Shown here one piece after another: positions 36,286 through 44,304 of a stretch of DNA of 64,000 nucleotides. The stretch covers positions 141,986 to 205,985 of the forward strand of contig JALOCJ010000005.1 of the NCBI GenBank assembly GCA_023227825.1, written 5' to 3'. Each line of letters begins with the position of its first letter. Position 1 is the stretch's first letter. The notes beneath the pieces are model-generated. The model had not been told where the DNA came from. It ran no database searches and was given only the letters and a program-made list of their open reading frames with translations. Made by a program: the position numbers and the translations under genes. This DNA is from Candidatus Cloacimonas sp. (GTDB lineage: Bacteria; Cloacimonadota; Cloacimonadia; Cloacimonadales; Cloacimonadaceae).

Positions 36286-37503
36286 ATGGAACTCTCTAAA
36301 CGAGCCCGAGAAATTCAGGCATCACCTATCCGAAAATTGAATCCTTATGCCAATTCCGCTAAAAAAAGAGGAATAAAGGTATATCATCTTAATATTGGAC
36401 AACCCGATTTACCTACTCCCAAAGAAATGTTGAAAGCATATCACGAATTTTCTGATGAAGTTTTAGCTTACGGACCTTCCCAAGGTCTTGATCTTTATCG
36501 TGAGGGCTTAGTTAACTATTATGGAAATTTAGGCATTAAACTGAATGTAGAAGATATAATTGTAACAACCGGCGGTAGCGAAGCAATTACTTTCGCGATG
36601 ATGGTTGTTGGCGAAGTTGGAGACGAAATAATTGTTCCTGAACCGTTTTATACAAACTATAACGGTTTTGCTACTATGGCAGGTATAACTTTAATACCTT
36701 TAACAACTTACGCAGAAGATGGTTTTGCTTTACCGGATAACCAGGCAATAGAAAAGAAAATCACTTCTAAAACCAAAGCCATAATGCTTTGCAATCCGGG
36801 AAATCCAACGGGAACTGTTTACAGTAAAGAAGAAATTTTTCGCACTGCTGATTTGGCAAAACGCAAGGGCTTGTATTTTATTTCCGATGAGGTCTATCGG
36901 GAGTTTATTTATGATGGATTAAGCCATACCAGCGTTCTTGAAGTTCCTGATTTTGAGGAAAACGCTATTTTAGTAGATAGTGTTTCTAAACGCTACAGTG
37001 CTTGTGGAGCCAGAATTGGATGTATTGTAAGCAAAAATAGGGAAATAATGTCCGCTGTATTAAAATTTGCTCAGGCGCGTTTATGCCCTCCAACCGTAGA
37101 TCAATTAGCTGCGAATGCAGGAATTTACTTACCTGAAACCTACTTTGAACAGTTAAGACAAGAATATCAATCCCGGCGTGATTTGGTATTAAATGAACTG
37201 GAAAAAATTCCTGGTGTTATTTGTAAAAAGCCGGAAGGAGCTTTTTATATCTTTGCCAAGCTTCCTATTGACGATGCAGAAGATTTTATTATCTGGATGC
37301 TGAAGGAATTTCAAATTGATAATGAAACCGTTATGGCTGCTCCAGGTGACGGATTTTATGCTACACCTAACTTAGGAAAAAATGAACTTCGCTTGGCTTA
37401 TATTCTCTGTAAAGAAGACCTGCAAAAAGCAATGCACATCTTTAAAAAAGGACTTGCTGTTTATCAGGAAATGCATTTAGCAAAAGCAAGTTCAAAATGT
37501 TAA
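36286..37503 (+). CDS. Class I/II PLP-dependent aminotransferase (aspartate-aminotransferase-like)
   Basis: 405 residues from the ATG with AAGGA seven bases upstream; an earlier ATG at 36214 would run through the dispersed element and adds unrelated residues. Motifs: VYHLNIGQPDLPTPKEM, VTTGGSEAITFAMM, MLCNPGNPTGTVYSKEE, SDEVYREFIYDG, and the PLP-lysine motif SVSKRYSACGARIG. It transfers amino groups from aspartate or aromatic/branched amino acids to 2-oxoacids; specificity not resolvable. In amino-acid-fermenting bacteria such enzymes feed oxidation pathways. Not linked by overlap to the ABC genes downstream. Confidence 0.9.
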   Translation: MELSKRAREIQASPIRKLNPYANSAKKRGIKVYHLNIGQPDLPTPKEMLKAYHEFSDEVLAYGPSQGLDLYREGLVNYYGNLGIKLNVEDIIVTTGGSEAITFAMMVVGEVGDEIIVPEPFYTNYNGFATMAGITLIPLTTYAEDGFALPDNQAIEKKITSKTKAIMLCNPGNPTGTVYSKEEIFRTADLAKRKGLYFISDEVYREFIYDGLSHTSVLEVPDFEENAILVDSVSKRYSACGARIGCIVSKNREIMSAVLKFAQARLCPPTVDQLAANAGIYLPETYFEQLRQEYQSRRDLVLNELEKIPGVICKKPEGAFYIFAKLPIDDAEDFIIWMLKEFQIDNETVMAAPGDGFYATPNLGKNELRLAYILCKEDLQKAMHIFKKGLAVYQEMHLAKASSKC

Positions 37504-37600
37504 AAGGAAAAAATAACGAAAATAGAAGAAGATTTTCATAATGCCAAGGCAAACAGGAAACTGAGAAATCCCGAATAAGGAGAAATAAAGGGAAAATAGT

Positions 37601-38533
37601 ATGAAAACAAAAGGGAAAATCTCTCCCTATCTCTATATCCTGCCAGCTCTGTTTTTGCTGGTTGCTTTTCGTTTAATACCAATAGTAATGAGCTTTGTGC
37701 TCAGCTTTTTTGATTGGTCAATTAGAGGTACAGGGAAATTCATCGGCTTGCTTAATTATGCTAATATGCTGAAAGATAGTGTCTTTTGGCAGTCAATGGG
37801 TAATACTTTCTGGTTGGTAATTTTTATTGTCCCCTTAAGTATAATTTTTTCTTTGCTTTTTGCTGTTCTCCTAAATAATATTAAAGCTGTTAAAGGACTC
37901 TTTCGCACTGTCTATTTTATGCCTTATGTAACTTCTTTGGTAGCTGTTTCTATTGTGTGGAAACTGATGTTCAATGAACAAACCGGCTTAATAAATACTT
38001 TAATCGGCTATATTGGCATCCCGCCTCAAAAATGGTTATCCGAATCCAGAGGTATATTTGAATTGCTGTTTGCCAAAACGGGAGTTACTTTTCCCCGATT
38101 TTTAGGGGGACCTTCTCAAGCTCTTTTTGCCATTATTATTATGACGGTTTGGAAGGGTTTGGGCTATAATACTATTATTTATCTTGCCGGTTTGCAGAAC
38201 ATTTCCAGGGTCTATTATGAGGCAGCGGAAATTGATGGCGCCAGTAAAATTAAACAGTTCTTCAAAATAACCCTGCCATTGGTTTCCCCCACTACTTTTT
38301 ATGTATTATTAATGACTACCATTGTCACCTTTCAGACCTTTTCTCAGGTCTATTTAATGACGGATAAAGGTGGACCGTTAAATACTACAAAGCTGATTGT
38401 GTATTACATTTATGAAAAGGGCTTTGACACTCTGGAAATGGGTTATGCCAGTGCTGTTGCCTTAGCTCTTTTCCTTATTATCCTTACTTTAACTGTTTTC
38501 CAGAGACGCCTGGAAAAATATGTTAATTATTAA
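37601..38533 (+). CDS. Sugar ABC transporter permease (MalF-like)
   Basis: 310 residues, six predicted helices. The cytoplasmic EAA motif is YYEAAEIDGASKIKQFFKIT, typical of the carbohydrate-uptake (CUT1) MalF side. First helix YLYILPALFLLVAFRLIPIV, and a periplasmic loop of about 60 residues. It pairs with the next gene; no substrate-binding protein or dedicated ATPase is nearby, so these must be encoded elsewhere or shared. 15 bp upstream of its partner, co-transcribed. Confidence 0.9.
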   Translation: MKTKGKISPYLYILPALFLLVAFRLIPIVMSFVLSFFDWSIRGTGKFIGLLNYANMLKDSVFWQSMGNTFWLVIFIVPLSIIFSLLFAVLLNNIKAVKGLFRTVYFMPYVTSLVAVSIVWKLMFNEQTGLINTLIGYIGIPPQKWLSESRGIFELLFAKTGVTFPRFLGGPSQALFAIIIMTVWKGLGYNTIIYLAGLQNISRVYYEAAEIDGASKIKQFFKITLPLVSPTTFYVLLMTTIVTFQTFSQVYLMTDKGGPLNTTKLIVYYIYEKGFDTLEMGYASAVALALFLIILTLTVFQRRLEKYVNY

Positions 38534-38548
38534 AGAAGGAGAAAGAAA

Positions 38549-39535
38549 ATGCCAGAACAAATTCGTATGACTATTATCTATGCAGTTCTTATTATCTGTG
38601 GAATAGGTATGGTTCTTCCTTTCCTCTGGATGCTTTCCACTTCTTTAATGACCCAATCTGAATTCAATAAACAGGAACGCATTTTCATACCCAAAGAAAC
38701 ATATTTTGAATGGGATAACGGAAACCAAAAACAGAAAGTAATATTTGTGCAGAACAAAGGAAAAACCAGTATTATCCACTTATTGAATAGCGAGGATAAA
38801 ATAATTGAAGAATATAAGGAAGTCCCCACTACTCAAGTAAAAAAGGTTACAAAAAACCCCAGTTTTCACTGGCAAAATTATGTTAAAGCATTCAATAAAG
38901 TTCCTTTTATTATTTACTTTAAAAATACCCTGCTGGTGAGTTTCTTCACTTTAATCGGAGTGCTGATAACTTCTACCCTTGCTGCTTATGCTTTTGCCCG
39001 AATGGAATTTTTCGGAAGGGACTTTTTGTTCTATCTGTTTTTAAGTATGATGATGGTGCCAGAACCAATTTATTTGGTTTCTTCTTATGTTTTGCTGGAT
39101 AAAATAAATTGGCTGAATACTTATCAAGCATTAATCATTCCCTGGTGTGTAAATATTTTTACTATCTTTCTTTTCCGCCAGCATTTTAAATCACTGCCTC
39201 AGGAACTTTTTGATGCTGCAGCAATTGACGGTTGCAGCACTTTTGGAATGCTGTGGAGAATTATGCTTCCTCTGTCCAAATCGGTAATTGCTACTGCTTC
39301 TATTTTTTCTCTCATTGGAAGCTGGAACAGTTTTATGTGGCCTCTTGTAATGACGGACAGTCCTGGTCTCAGAGTATTGCAAGTAGGGCTTAGCTATTTT
39401 AATCAGGAAGCATCAACTCAAACAACACTATTGATGGCTGCTTCTACTTTCAGCATTGTCCCGATTTTGATTCTGTTCTTTATGGCGCAAAAACAAATTA
39501 TAGCCAGTTATGCTAAAGCAGGACTAAAAGATTAA
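38549..39535 (+). CDS. Sugar ABC transporter permease (MalG-like) with enlarged first loop
   Basis: 328 residues, six helices, EAA loop FDAAAIDGCSTFGMLWRIML. Compared with ordinary MalG-type permeases (about 275) it has an extra 60-70 residues after the first helix (FIPKETYFEWDNGNQKQKV, then hydrophilic to SFHWQNYVKAF), placed on the periplasmic side, which could contact the binding protein. AGGAG ribosome site. Forms the heterodimeric channel with the preceding MalF-like protein; no ATPase gene adjacent. Confidence 0.9.
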   Translation: MPEQIRMTIIYAVLIICGIGMVLPFLWMLSTSLMTQSEFNKQERIFIPKETYFEWDNGNQKQKVIFVQNKGKTSIIHLLNSEDKIIEEYKEVPTTQVKKVTKNPSFHWQNYVKAFNKVPFIIYFKNTLLVSFFTLIGVLITSTLAAYAFARMEFFGRDFLFYLFLSMMMVPEPIYLVSSYVLLDKINWLNTYQALIIPWCVNIFTIFLFRQHFKSLPQELFDAAAIDGCSTFGMLWRIMLPLSKSVIATASIFSLIGSWNSFMWPLVMTDSPGLRVLQVGLSYFNQEASTQTTLLMAASTFSIVPILILFFMAQKQIIASYAKAGLKD

Positions 39536-39547
39536 AAGGAGAAAACA

Positions 39548-42289
39548 GTGAATGCCAAAGAAATAAAGAAAAAAGCACAACTACAGAAAGCCAGACAGGC
39601 ACAAAAATTACCTCCCGAATATCAAAAACCGGTTCCGTATAAAATAATTGATGATGAATCATTACGCCCCCAAAATATTGTTCCGGTAAAATTGAATCGC
39701 TGGATTGCTCTCGGGGTATTTCTTGCGGTTCTTGTTGTGTATATGCTTACTCAAGCACGCACAATGAGCTTTTGGGATAGCGGAGAATATGCAACTTGCA
39801 TTAGCATTTTAGGAGTTCCCCATCCTCCTGGAAATCCTTTTTATATCTTGCTTGGCAGAGCAATAGTGGCTATTTTTGGTGGTATTTTCCCCCATGCTAT
39901 GATTGCTGCCTTCATTTCTGCTTTATTCAGTGCTCTGGCTGTGATGTTTACTTACCTGATAACTATCCAGCTTACCAGTATGCTGAAAGTTAAGTCCTGG
40001 GAAGCAATATTTGCCGGAATTATTGCTGCTTTATATACTGCTTTTTCTTTCACTTTCTGGATGAATGCAGTGGAAGCAGAGGTCTATTCTGGTTTGGTCT
40101 TTTTTGTAAACTTAATTATCTGGCTTACATTAATCTGGGTGCAAAAAAGTCGGGATTTTTCTCACCAGAATATCCTGCTTTTAATTGCTTACCTTTTTTT
40201 CCTAGGCTTCTGTGTTCATCAGACAGCTTTACAAATAGCTCCGGCGATGCTGTTTATTGTTTGCTATCCTCTTTTAAAACAGGGAATTAAAAGTGGTAGT
40301 TTTTTGCCCAAACTGGTTGTTTATTCTATCCTTTTATTGATTGGCTATTTTCTTTTAGGAGTGATAGGTAAACAGCTGCAGATAGATGATTTAGACAAAA
40401 TGGGTTTTGCTCTTGTTGCCGTTATTATTATGTTTATAGAATTGAGAAAAGTGCTTGACCGGCGAATTTGGCTTTTGGGTATTGCTTTAGTTGTAGTTGG
40501 TCTTTCCTCTCATATATATTTAATGGTGCGAGCTGCAGATAGACCTTTTATCAATGAAGGCAATCCTAGTAACTGGAAAATGTTTCAGGAATATGTTTTA
40601 AGAAAACAATACGGAAATACAAGTTTTGTGCAAAGAAGGGGAAATTTCTTTCAAGACCAATTAAATTATCACTTTTTACGCTATTTCAGTATGCAATGGT
40701 TAAATGAACCGTTTTTCACAAAATTCTTAGGAGTTACTTCCGGTCTGTTAAAGCCAATTGCCAATATCTTTATTGCCTTTTTAGGAATAGCGGGAGCTGT
40801 TTTACAATTCAGAAAGAATAAACACAGTTTTTGGTATTTCTTCTCTATTATTTTGCTAACTACAATTGTGATGGTTTTCGTGATGAATCTTTCCAGTGCC
40901 GAAGTGCGTGATAGAGATTACTTTTTTGTAGTTGCCTATAATATGTGGGCAATCTGGATGGGAATGGGTGCCTTGGCATTAGTTACCTTGTGGAATAGTA
41001 AACCTGTAAGAGTTGCTTTACTTATTATTATGTGCCTTTTGCCTGTTAGTAATTTTATTTCTCAGTATAAAATCCACGACCGTTCTCAGGAATTTATCGC
41101 TCTGGATTATGGACTGAATTTCCTTAATTCGGTTGAGGAAAATGCAATTATATTCACTAATGGAGATAACGATACTTTTCCGCTCTGGTATGCTCAAGCG
41201 GTTAAAGACCCTTTTGCCAAAGAGAATATCTATCCTGCCAGAGATGTTTATCCCACGCAGGAAAGTAAAACAGCAATAGCTAAAGCAAATAACTATAAAA
41301 ATAAATGCCTGAAGGGTATCCGGAAAGATGTTTCAGTAGCCAACCTGTCTCTTCTAAATACACCCTGGTATATCAGGCAGCTCAGAGATCAGGAAGGAAT
41401 TCTGTTTAATATCCCTGATGACCAATTAGATGATCTTTACCCGCAAAAAGTGAAAGAACCCTTAGTTATTCCTGGACCTCCGAATCATCCTGAAATGGGC
41501 TTTACAATGACCATACCGGAATCTGCTGAATGGAGAGAAAATGAACCTTTTTATCGTATTTCCGATCTTGCTGTAATGCAAATTGTGAAAGATAATTATG
41601 GCAAACGCCCTATTTATTTTGCTGTAACCTGTGAAAGCTATATCAATTTTAATGATTATATCCGTAATGAAGGTATGGTAGGCAGAATTGTATCCACTCC
41701 TAAAGACGGTCAGATTGACCCTGAACGCTTGTTACATAATATTGATGTGGTCTATAATTACCGCTCTATAGATGATAAAAAGGTCTATAAAGATGAAAAT
41801 ATGAAACGCCTCGTAATGAATTATGGTTCCGGCTTTGTGCGTGCTGCCAATTATTTTGTGGATAACGGAAATTATCCTAAGGCATTGGAATATATTAATA
41901 AAGCAAAAAAATTTGTAGATGATGAATTAAAACTGACCGAATTCTATACTAACTATTACAGCAAAACGGGTCAGTGGAACAAACTGGATGAATTTATTGA
42001 CCAACATATAGCTCAGCATCCAGAGGGCTGGAAGATTTATTTAAGCTATATAATAGCTCATTTGGTAGATAATTATCCAGATAAAATCCTCACTTACCTC
42101 AAAAAAGGTTTCCTGCTTTTTCCGGAACAGGAATATTTTGCCCAATTAGCTGTCGGTTATGCTCAAGAATATAAAGAATTTGATGCAGTTCAAAAACTGC
42201 TTAATGAAGTCCGTCCAAAACTCCAATATGATATAAGCGGATACCAGTCAGACCTGGAAGAACTCTCTAAACAAAAAATGAGCGAATGA
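39548..42289 (+). CDS. DUF2723 membrane protein (O-mannosyltransferase-like) with TPR-like tail
   Basis: 913 residues, GTG start with AGGAG. The membrane domain (about 55-500) has FWDSGEYATCISILGVPHPP followed by GNPFYILLGR, the DUF2723 signature that resembles GT-C/protein-mannosyltransferase loops. About ten helices follow, then a soluble C-terminus (AFTEN: NYFVDNGNYPKALEYINKAK and later repeats) with helix-turn-helix TPR-like units. Proteins of this group are common in the FCB group and may glycosylate exported proteins. Function not proven. The three genes 37.6-42.3 kb are on one strand with short gaps. Confidence 0.82.
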   Translation: MNAKEIKKKAQLQKARQAQKLPPEYQKPVPYKIIDDESLRPQNIVPVKLNRWIALGVFLAVLVVYMLTQARTMSFWDSGEYATCISILGVPHPPGNPFYILLGRAIVAIFGGIFPHAMIAAFISALFSALAVMFTYLITIQLTSMLKVKSWEAIFAGIIAALYTAFSFTFWMNAVEAEVYSGLVFFVNLIIWLTLIWVQKSRDFSHQNILLLIAYLFFLGFCVHQTALQIAPAMLFIVCYPLLKQGIKSGSFLPKLVVYSILLLIGYFLLGVIGKQLQIDDLDKMGFALVAVIIMFIELRKVLDRRIWLLGIALVVVGLSSHIYLMVRAADRPFINEGNPSNWKMFQEYVLRKQYGNTSFVQRRGNFFQDQLNYHFLRYFSMQWLNEPFFTKFLGVTSGLLKPIANIFIAFLGIAGAVLQFRKNKHSFWYFFSIILLTTIVMVFVMNLSSAEVRDRDYFFVVAYNMWAIWMGMGALALVTLWNSKPVRVALLIIMCLLPVSNFISQYKIHDRSQEFIALDYGLNFLNSVEENAIIFTNGDNDTFPLWYAQAVKDPFAKENIYPARDVYPTQESKTAIAKANNYKNKCLKGIRKDVSVANLSLLNTPWYIRQLRDQEGILFNIPDDQLDDLYPQKVKEPLVIPGPPNHPEMGFTMTIPESAEWRENEPFYRISDLAVMQIVKDNYGKRPIYFAVTCESYINFNDYIRNEGMVGRIVSTPKDGQIDPERLLHNIDVVYNYRSIDDKKVYKDENMKRLVMNYGSGFVRAANYFVDNGNYPKALEYINKAKKFVDDELKLTEFYTNYYSKTGQWNKLDEFIDQHIAQHPEGWKIYLSYIIAHLVDNYPDKILTYLKKGFLLFPEQEYFAQLAVGYAQEYKEFDAVQKLLNEVRPKLQYDISGYQSDLEELSKQKMSE

Positions 42290-42312
42290 ATTAATTGAGA
42301 TGGTGAGAGATT

Positions 42313-42520
42313 TTTCCGGAAAAACGACGTCTTCGTCGTTTATATTGGTTGACGGGGACGTCAACCATCCGGAAAAACGATGTCCTCGTCGTTTATATTG
42401 GTTGACCAGGAGGTCAACCTTCCGGAAAAACGATGTCCTCATCGTTTATATTGGTTGACCAGGAGGTCAACCTTCCGGAAAAACGATGTCCCCATCGTTT
42501 ATAATCACCGGAAAAACGAC
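42313..42520. repeat. Tandem hairpin array, exact 53-bp period, four units
   Basis: Hairpins AACGACGTCTTCGTCGTT (42323), AACGATGTCCTCGTCGTT (42376), AACGATGTCCTCATCGTT (42429) and AACGATGTCCCCATCGTT (42482) alternate with GGTTGACGGGGACGTCAACC (42347) and GGTTGACCAGGAGGTCAACC (42400, 42453). TTCCGGAA joins them. Stem positions change in matched pairs (ACG/CGT to ATG/CAT; GACG/CGTC to GACC/GGTC), while the loops stay TCCT, TCTT or TCCC in one hairpin and GGGA or AGGA in the other. Related single copies lie at 6.6, 13.6, 36.0 and 44.1 kb. Confidence 0.92.
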
Positions 42521-42572
42521 AATACCACTTTCCCGTTATAGTAAAAGAAAATAAATATAGGAAACAGCTAAA

Positions 42573-43370
42573 ATGAGCAAAGAAAGCAAAAGGCAAATCC
42601 TCAGACACACAATCCAACTGCTTTTTTTGCTGTCATCCCTGGCTTTTTTTGCCGGGCTTATCTTCTTTGCTTTGCCCTATACTATTCATAATATTTGTCC
42701 TTATGCTATAGTTTGTTTCGGCTTAAGCAAAAACATCCTTATTCAATATCTTGGAAATCCGTTCGCTTTAACAATTGCCTTTAGCTTTTTAATATTGGTG
42801 TTAACGATTTTTTGCGGACGCCTTTTCTGTTCCTATTTTTGCCCCCTGGGAACTATGCAAGAAATTATCTATGCTCTTTTCGGCAAAAAGAGAAGAAGTA
42901 GAAAACAAATCCCTCTATATCTGGAAAGGCTTTTTGCCTCCGTAAAGTATATGGTATTAATAATAACTATCCTCTTATCCCTTGTCGGTGGGAACTATAT
43001 CTTTATTCGCTTATGCCCTGTCTATGCTTTGTCTCTATTGCCCAATATAACTATTTTAGGTTTGATTGTTGCCCTCTTGATAATTGTAGCAGGGATTTTT
43101 CAGGAACGATTCTGGTGTCGTTTCCTCTGTCCTTATGCCGCTTTAATGAACTTGTTTCAATACTTGGGAAAGTTAGTTCATTTTCCTTACTTAAAAATTT
43201 ACCGTAATCTGGAACGCTGCAACGATTGCGAAATCTGTTCTCTATCCTGTCCGATGAATATCAATATTACGGAAGAAGAATATGTGCAGAACCCGAATTG
43301 CATTCTTTGTTTCAGATGTATGGATAAATGCCCTAAACCCGAAACCCTTAAAGTCCAGAGGGAAAAATAA
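42573..43370 (+). CDS. 4Fe-4S polyferredoxin membrane protein (NapH/RsxB-like type)
   Basis: 265 residues. Several hydrophobic helices with cysteine motifs CGRLFCSYFCPLG and ERFWCRFLCPYAALM (the CxxxCxxxCP pattern of NapH/CcoG-like proteins). C-terminal ferredoxin-like pairs follow: CNDCEICSLSCPM and CILCFRCMDKCPKPE. It would carry electrons across or along the cytoplasmic membrane. Directly followed by a second ferredoxin gene with an adjacent start. The partner enzyme is not identified in the window. Confidence 0.85.
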   Translation: MSKESKRQILRHTIQLLFLLSSLAFFAGLIFFALPYTIHNICPYAIVCFGLSKNILIQYLGNPFALTIAFSFLILVLTIFCGRLFCSYFCPLGTMQEIIYALFGKKRRSRKQIPLYLERLFASVKYMVLIITILLSLVGGNYIFIRLCPVYALSLLPNITILGLIVALLIIVAGIFQERFWCRFLCPYAALMNLFQYLGKLVHFPYLKIYRNLERCNDCEICSLSCPMNINITEEEYVQNPNCILCFRCMDKCPKPETLKVQREK

Positions 43371-43859
43371 ATGAGAACTATTTTACAAATATTGGTATTG
43401 CTGCTTTTGGGCAGCATTCTTTTGTTCCTGTTCTATAATGCTTTCCTGCCTTCAAAAACTGTTCCATTGAACTCAATTAAAGAAATTGTTCCTGAACCTG
43501 ATAGCATAAAAGAGAAATCTTTTGTTCAAAAACCCCAATCCAATACTGCAAAAGCAAAAACTGCCTCTGCTAATAAATATCAAGATAAAAATAATATAGA
43601 TAAACTGCCAGATGAGATTAAACCTGAAACACTGGAACCTGCAGAAACAACAATATCCTCCCCTAAAACAACCTACCAGGTAAATCAAGACCTGTGTATT
43701 GGCTGTAAACTCTGTCTCCGCTATTGCCCTGAAGGAGCTATTTCTCTGAAAAACGGTAAAGCTATAATTGATACAACTAAATGCACTGCTTGTGGAATCT
43801 GCTATGAAGGCAATAAGAAAAACTTTTCCGGTTGCCCGGTTGGCGGTGTATTTTATTAA
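43371..43859 (+). CDS. Membrane-anchored 2[4Fe-4S] ferredoxin-like protein
   Basis: 162 residues: a TM helix at the N-terminus (ILQILVLLLLGSILLFLFYN), a low-complexity Lys/Pro/Glu/Thr linker (about 35-105), and a C-terminal ferredoxin domain DLCIGCKLCLRYCPEGAISL and KCTACGICYEG, with a last Cys in FSGCPVGG. Immediately after the polyferredoxin gene (no gap), so the two should act together as an electron-transfer module. Confidence 0.85.
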   Translation: MRTILQILVLLLLGSILLFLFYNAFLPSKTVPLNSIKEIVPEPDSIKEKSFVQKPQSNTAKAKTASANKYQDKNNIDKLPDEIKPETLEPAETTISSPKTTYQVNQDLCIGCKLCLRYCPEGAISLKNGKAIIDTTKCTACGICYEGNKKNFSGCPVGGVFY

Positions 43860-44304
43860 AAGTTGCGTGATTATGGAAGTGCGGAAGTTTATGAAAAAAG
43901 CAATACCTGCTCTAAATACTCCAAGTAATTCTTATATATCATAAATCTGCGTAATCTGCGTAATCTTCGTGCTTACATATTTTCGGTGGCTTCGGTGTTT
44001 TCGGTGGCTAATTATAATAAATCCCGTAAATCCTGATAATCCTGTTCATCCCAGACCTATTATCTTTTTTGGTTGACGGGGACGTCAACCTTCCGGAAAA
44101 AGTGGTTGACGAGGACATCAACCTTCCTGTATTTTTTTATCTGTGTAATCTGTGAGAGACATTCACAATTCCGCTTGACAAAATAGTAACTCCCTATTTT
44201 CATAAACTTCAGTTGCTGAAAGCCACTTTTCCAAAAATGTATTTCAGCGTTATAACTCTTTAGTTATAAATAAGATATTGACTTAAAAATATAGAGGTTC
44301 TGAG
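43860..44304. repeat. Intergenic repeat cluster upstream of nrdD
   Basis: 445 bp without a gene. It holds AATCTGCGT-type 9-mers (43946-43972), TTCGGTGGC 9-mers (43981-44010), AATCCTGTT-type 9-mers and the text-like CATCCCAGACCTATTA (44048), hairpins GGTTGACGGGGACGTCAACC (44071-44090) and GGTTGACGAGGACATCAACC (44104-44123), and an ATCTGTGTAATCTGTGAGAG copy (44140). All dispersed families of the window meet here. TTGACA (44175) may be a -35 box; no good -10 box at normal distance. Confidence 0.8.
44250..44269. promoter_or_regulatory. 8-bp inverted repeat in the nrdD leader
   Basis: TTATAACT ctttt-like loop AGTTATAA, 36 bp before the nrdD start. It could be an operator; it does not look like an NrdR box pair. 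Confidence 0.35.
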
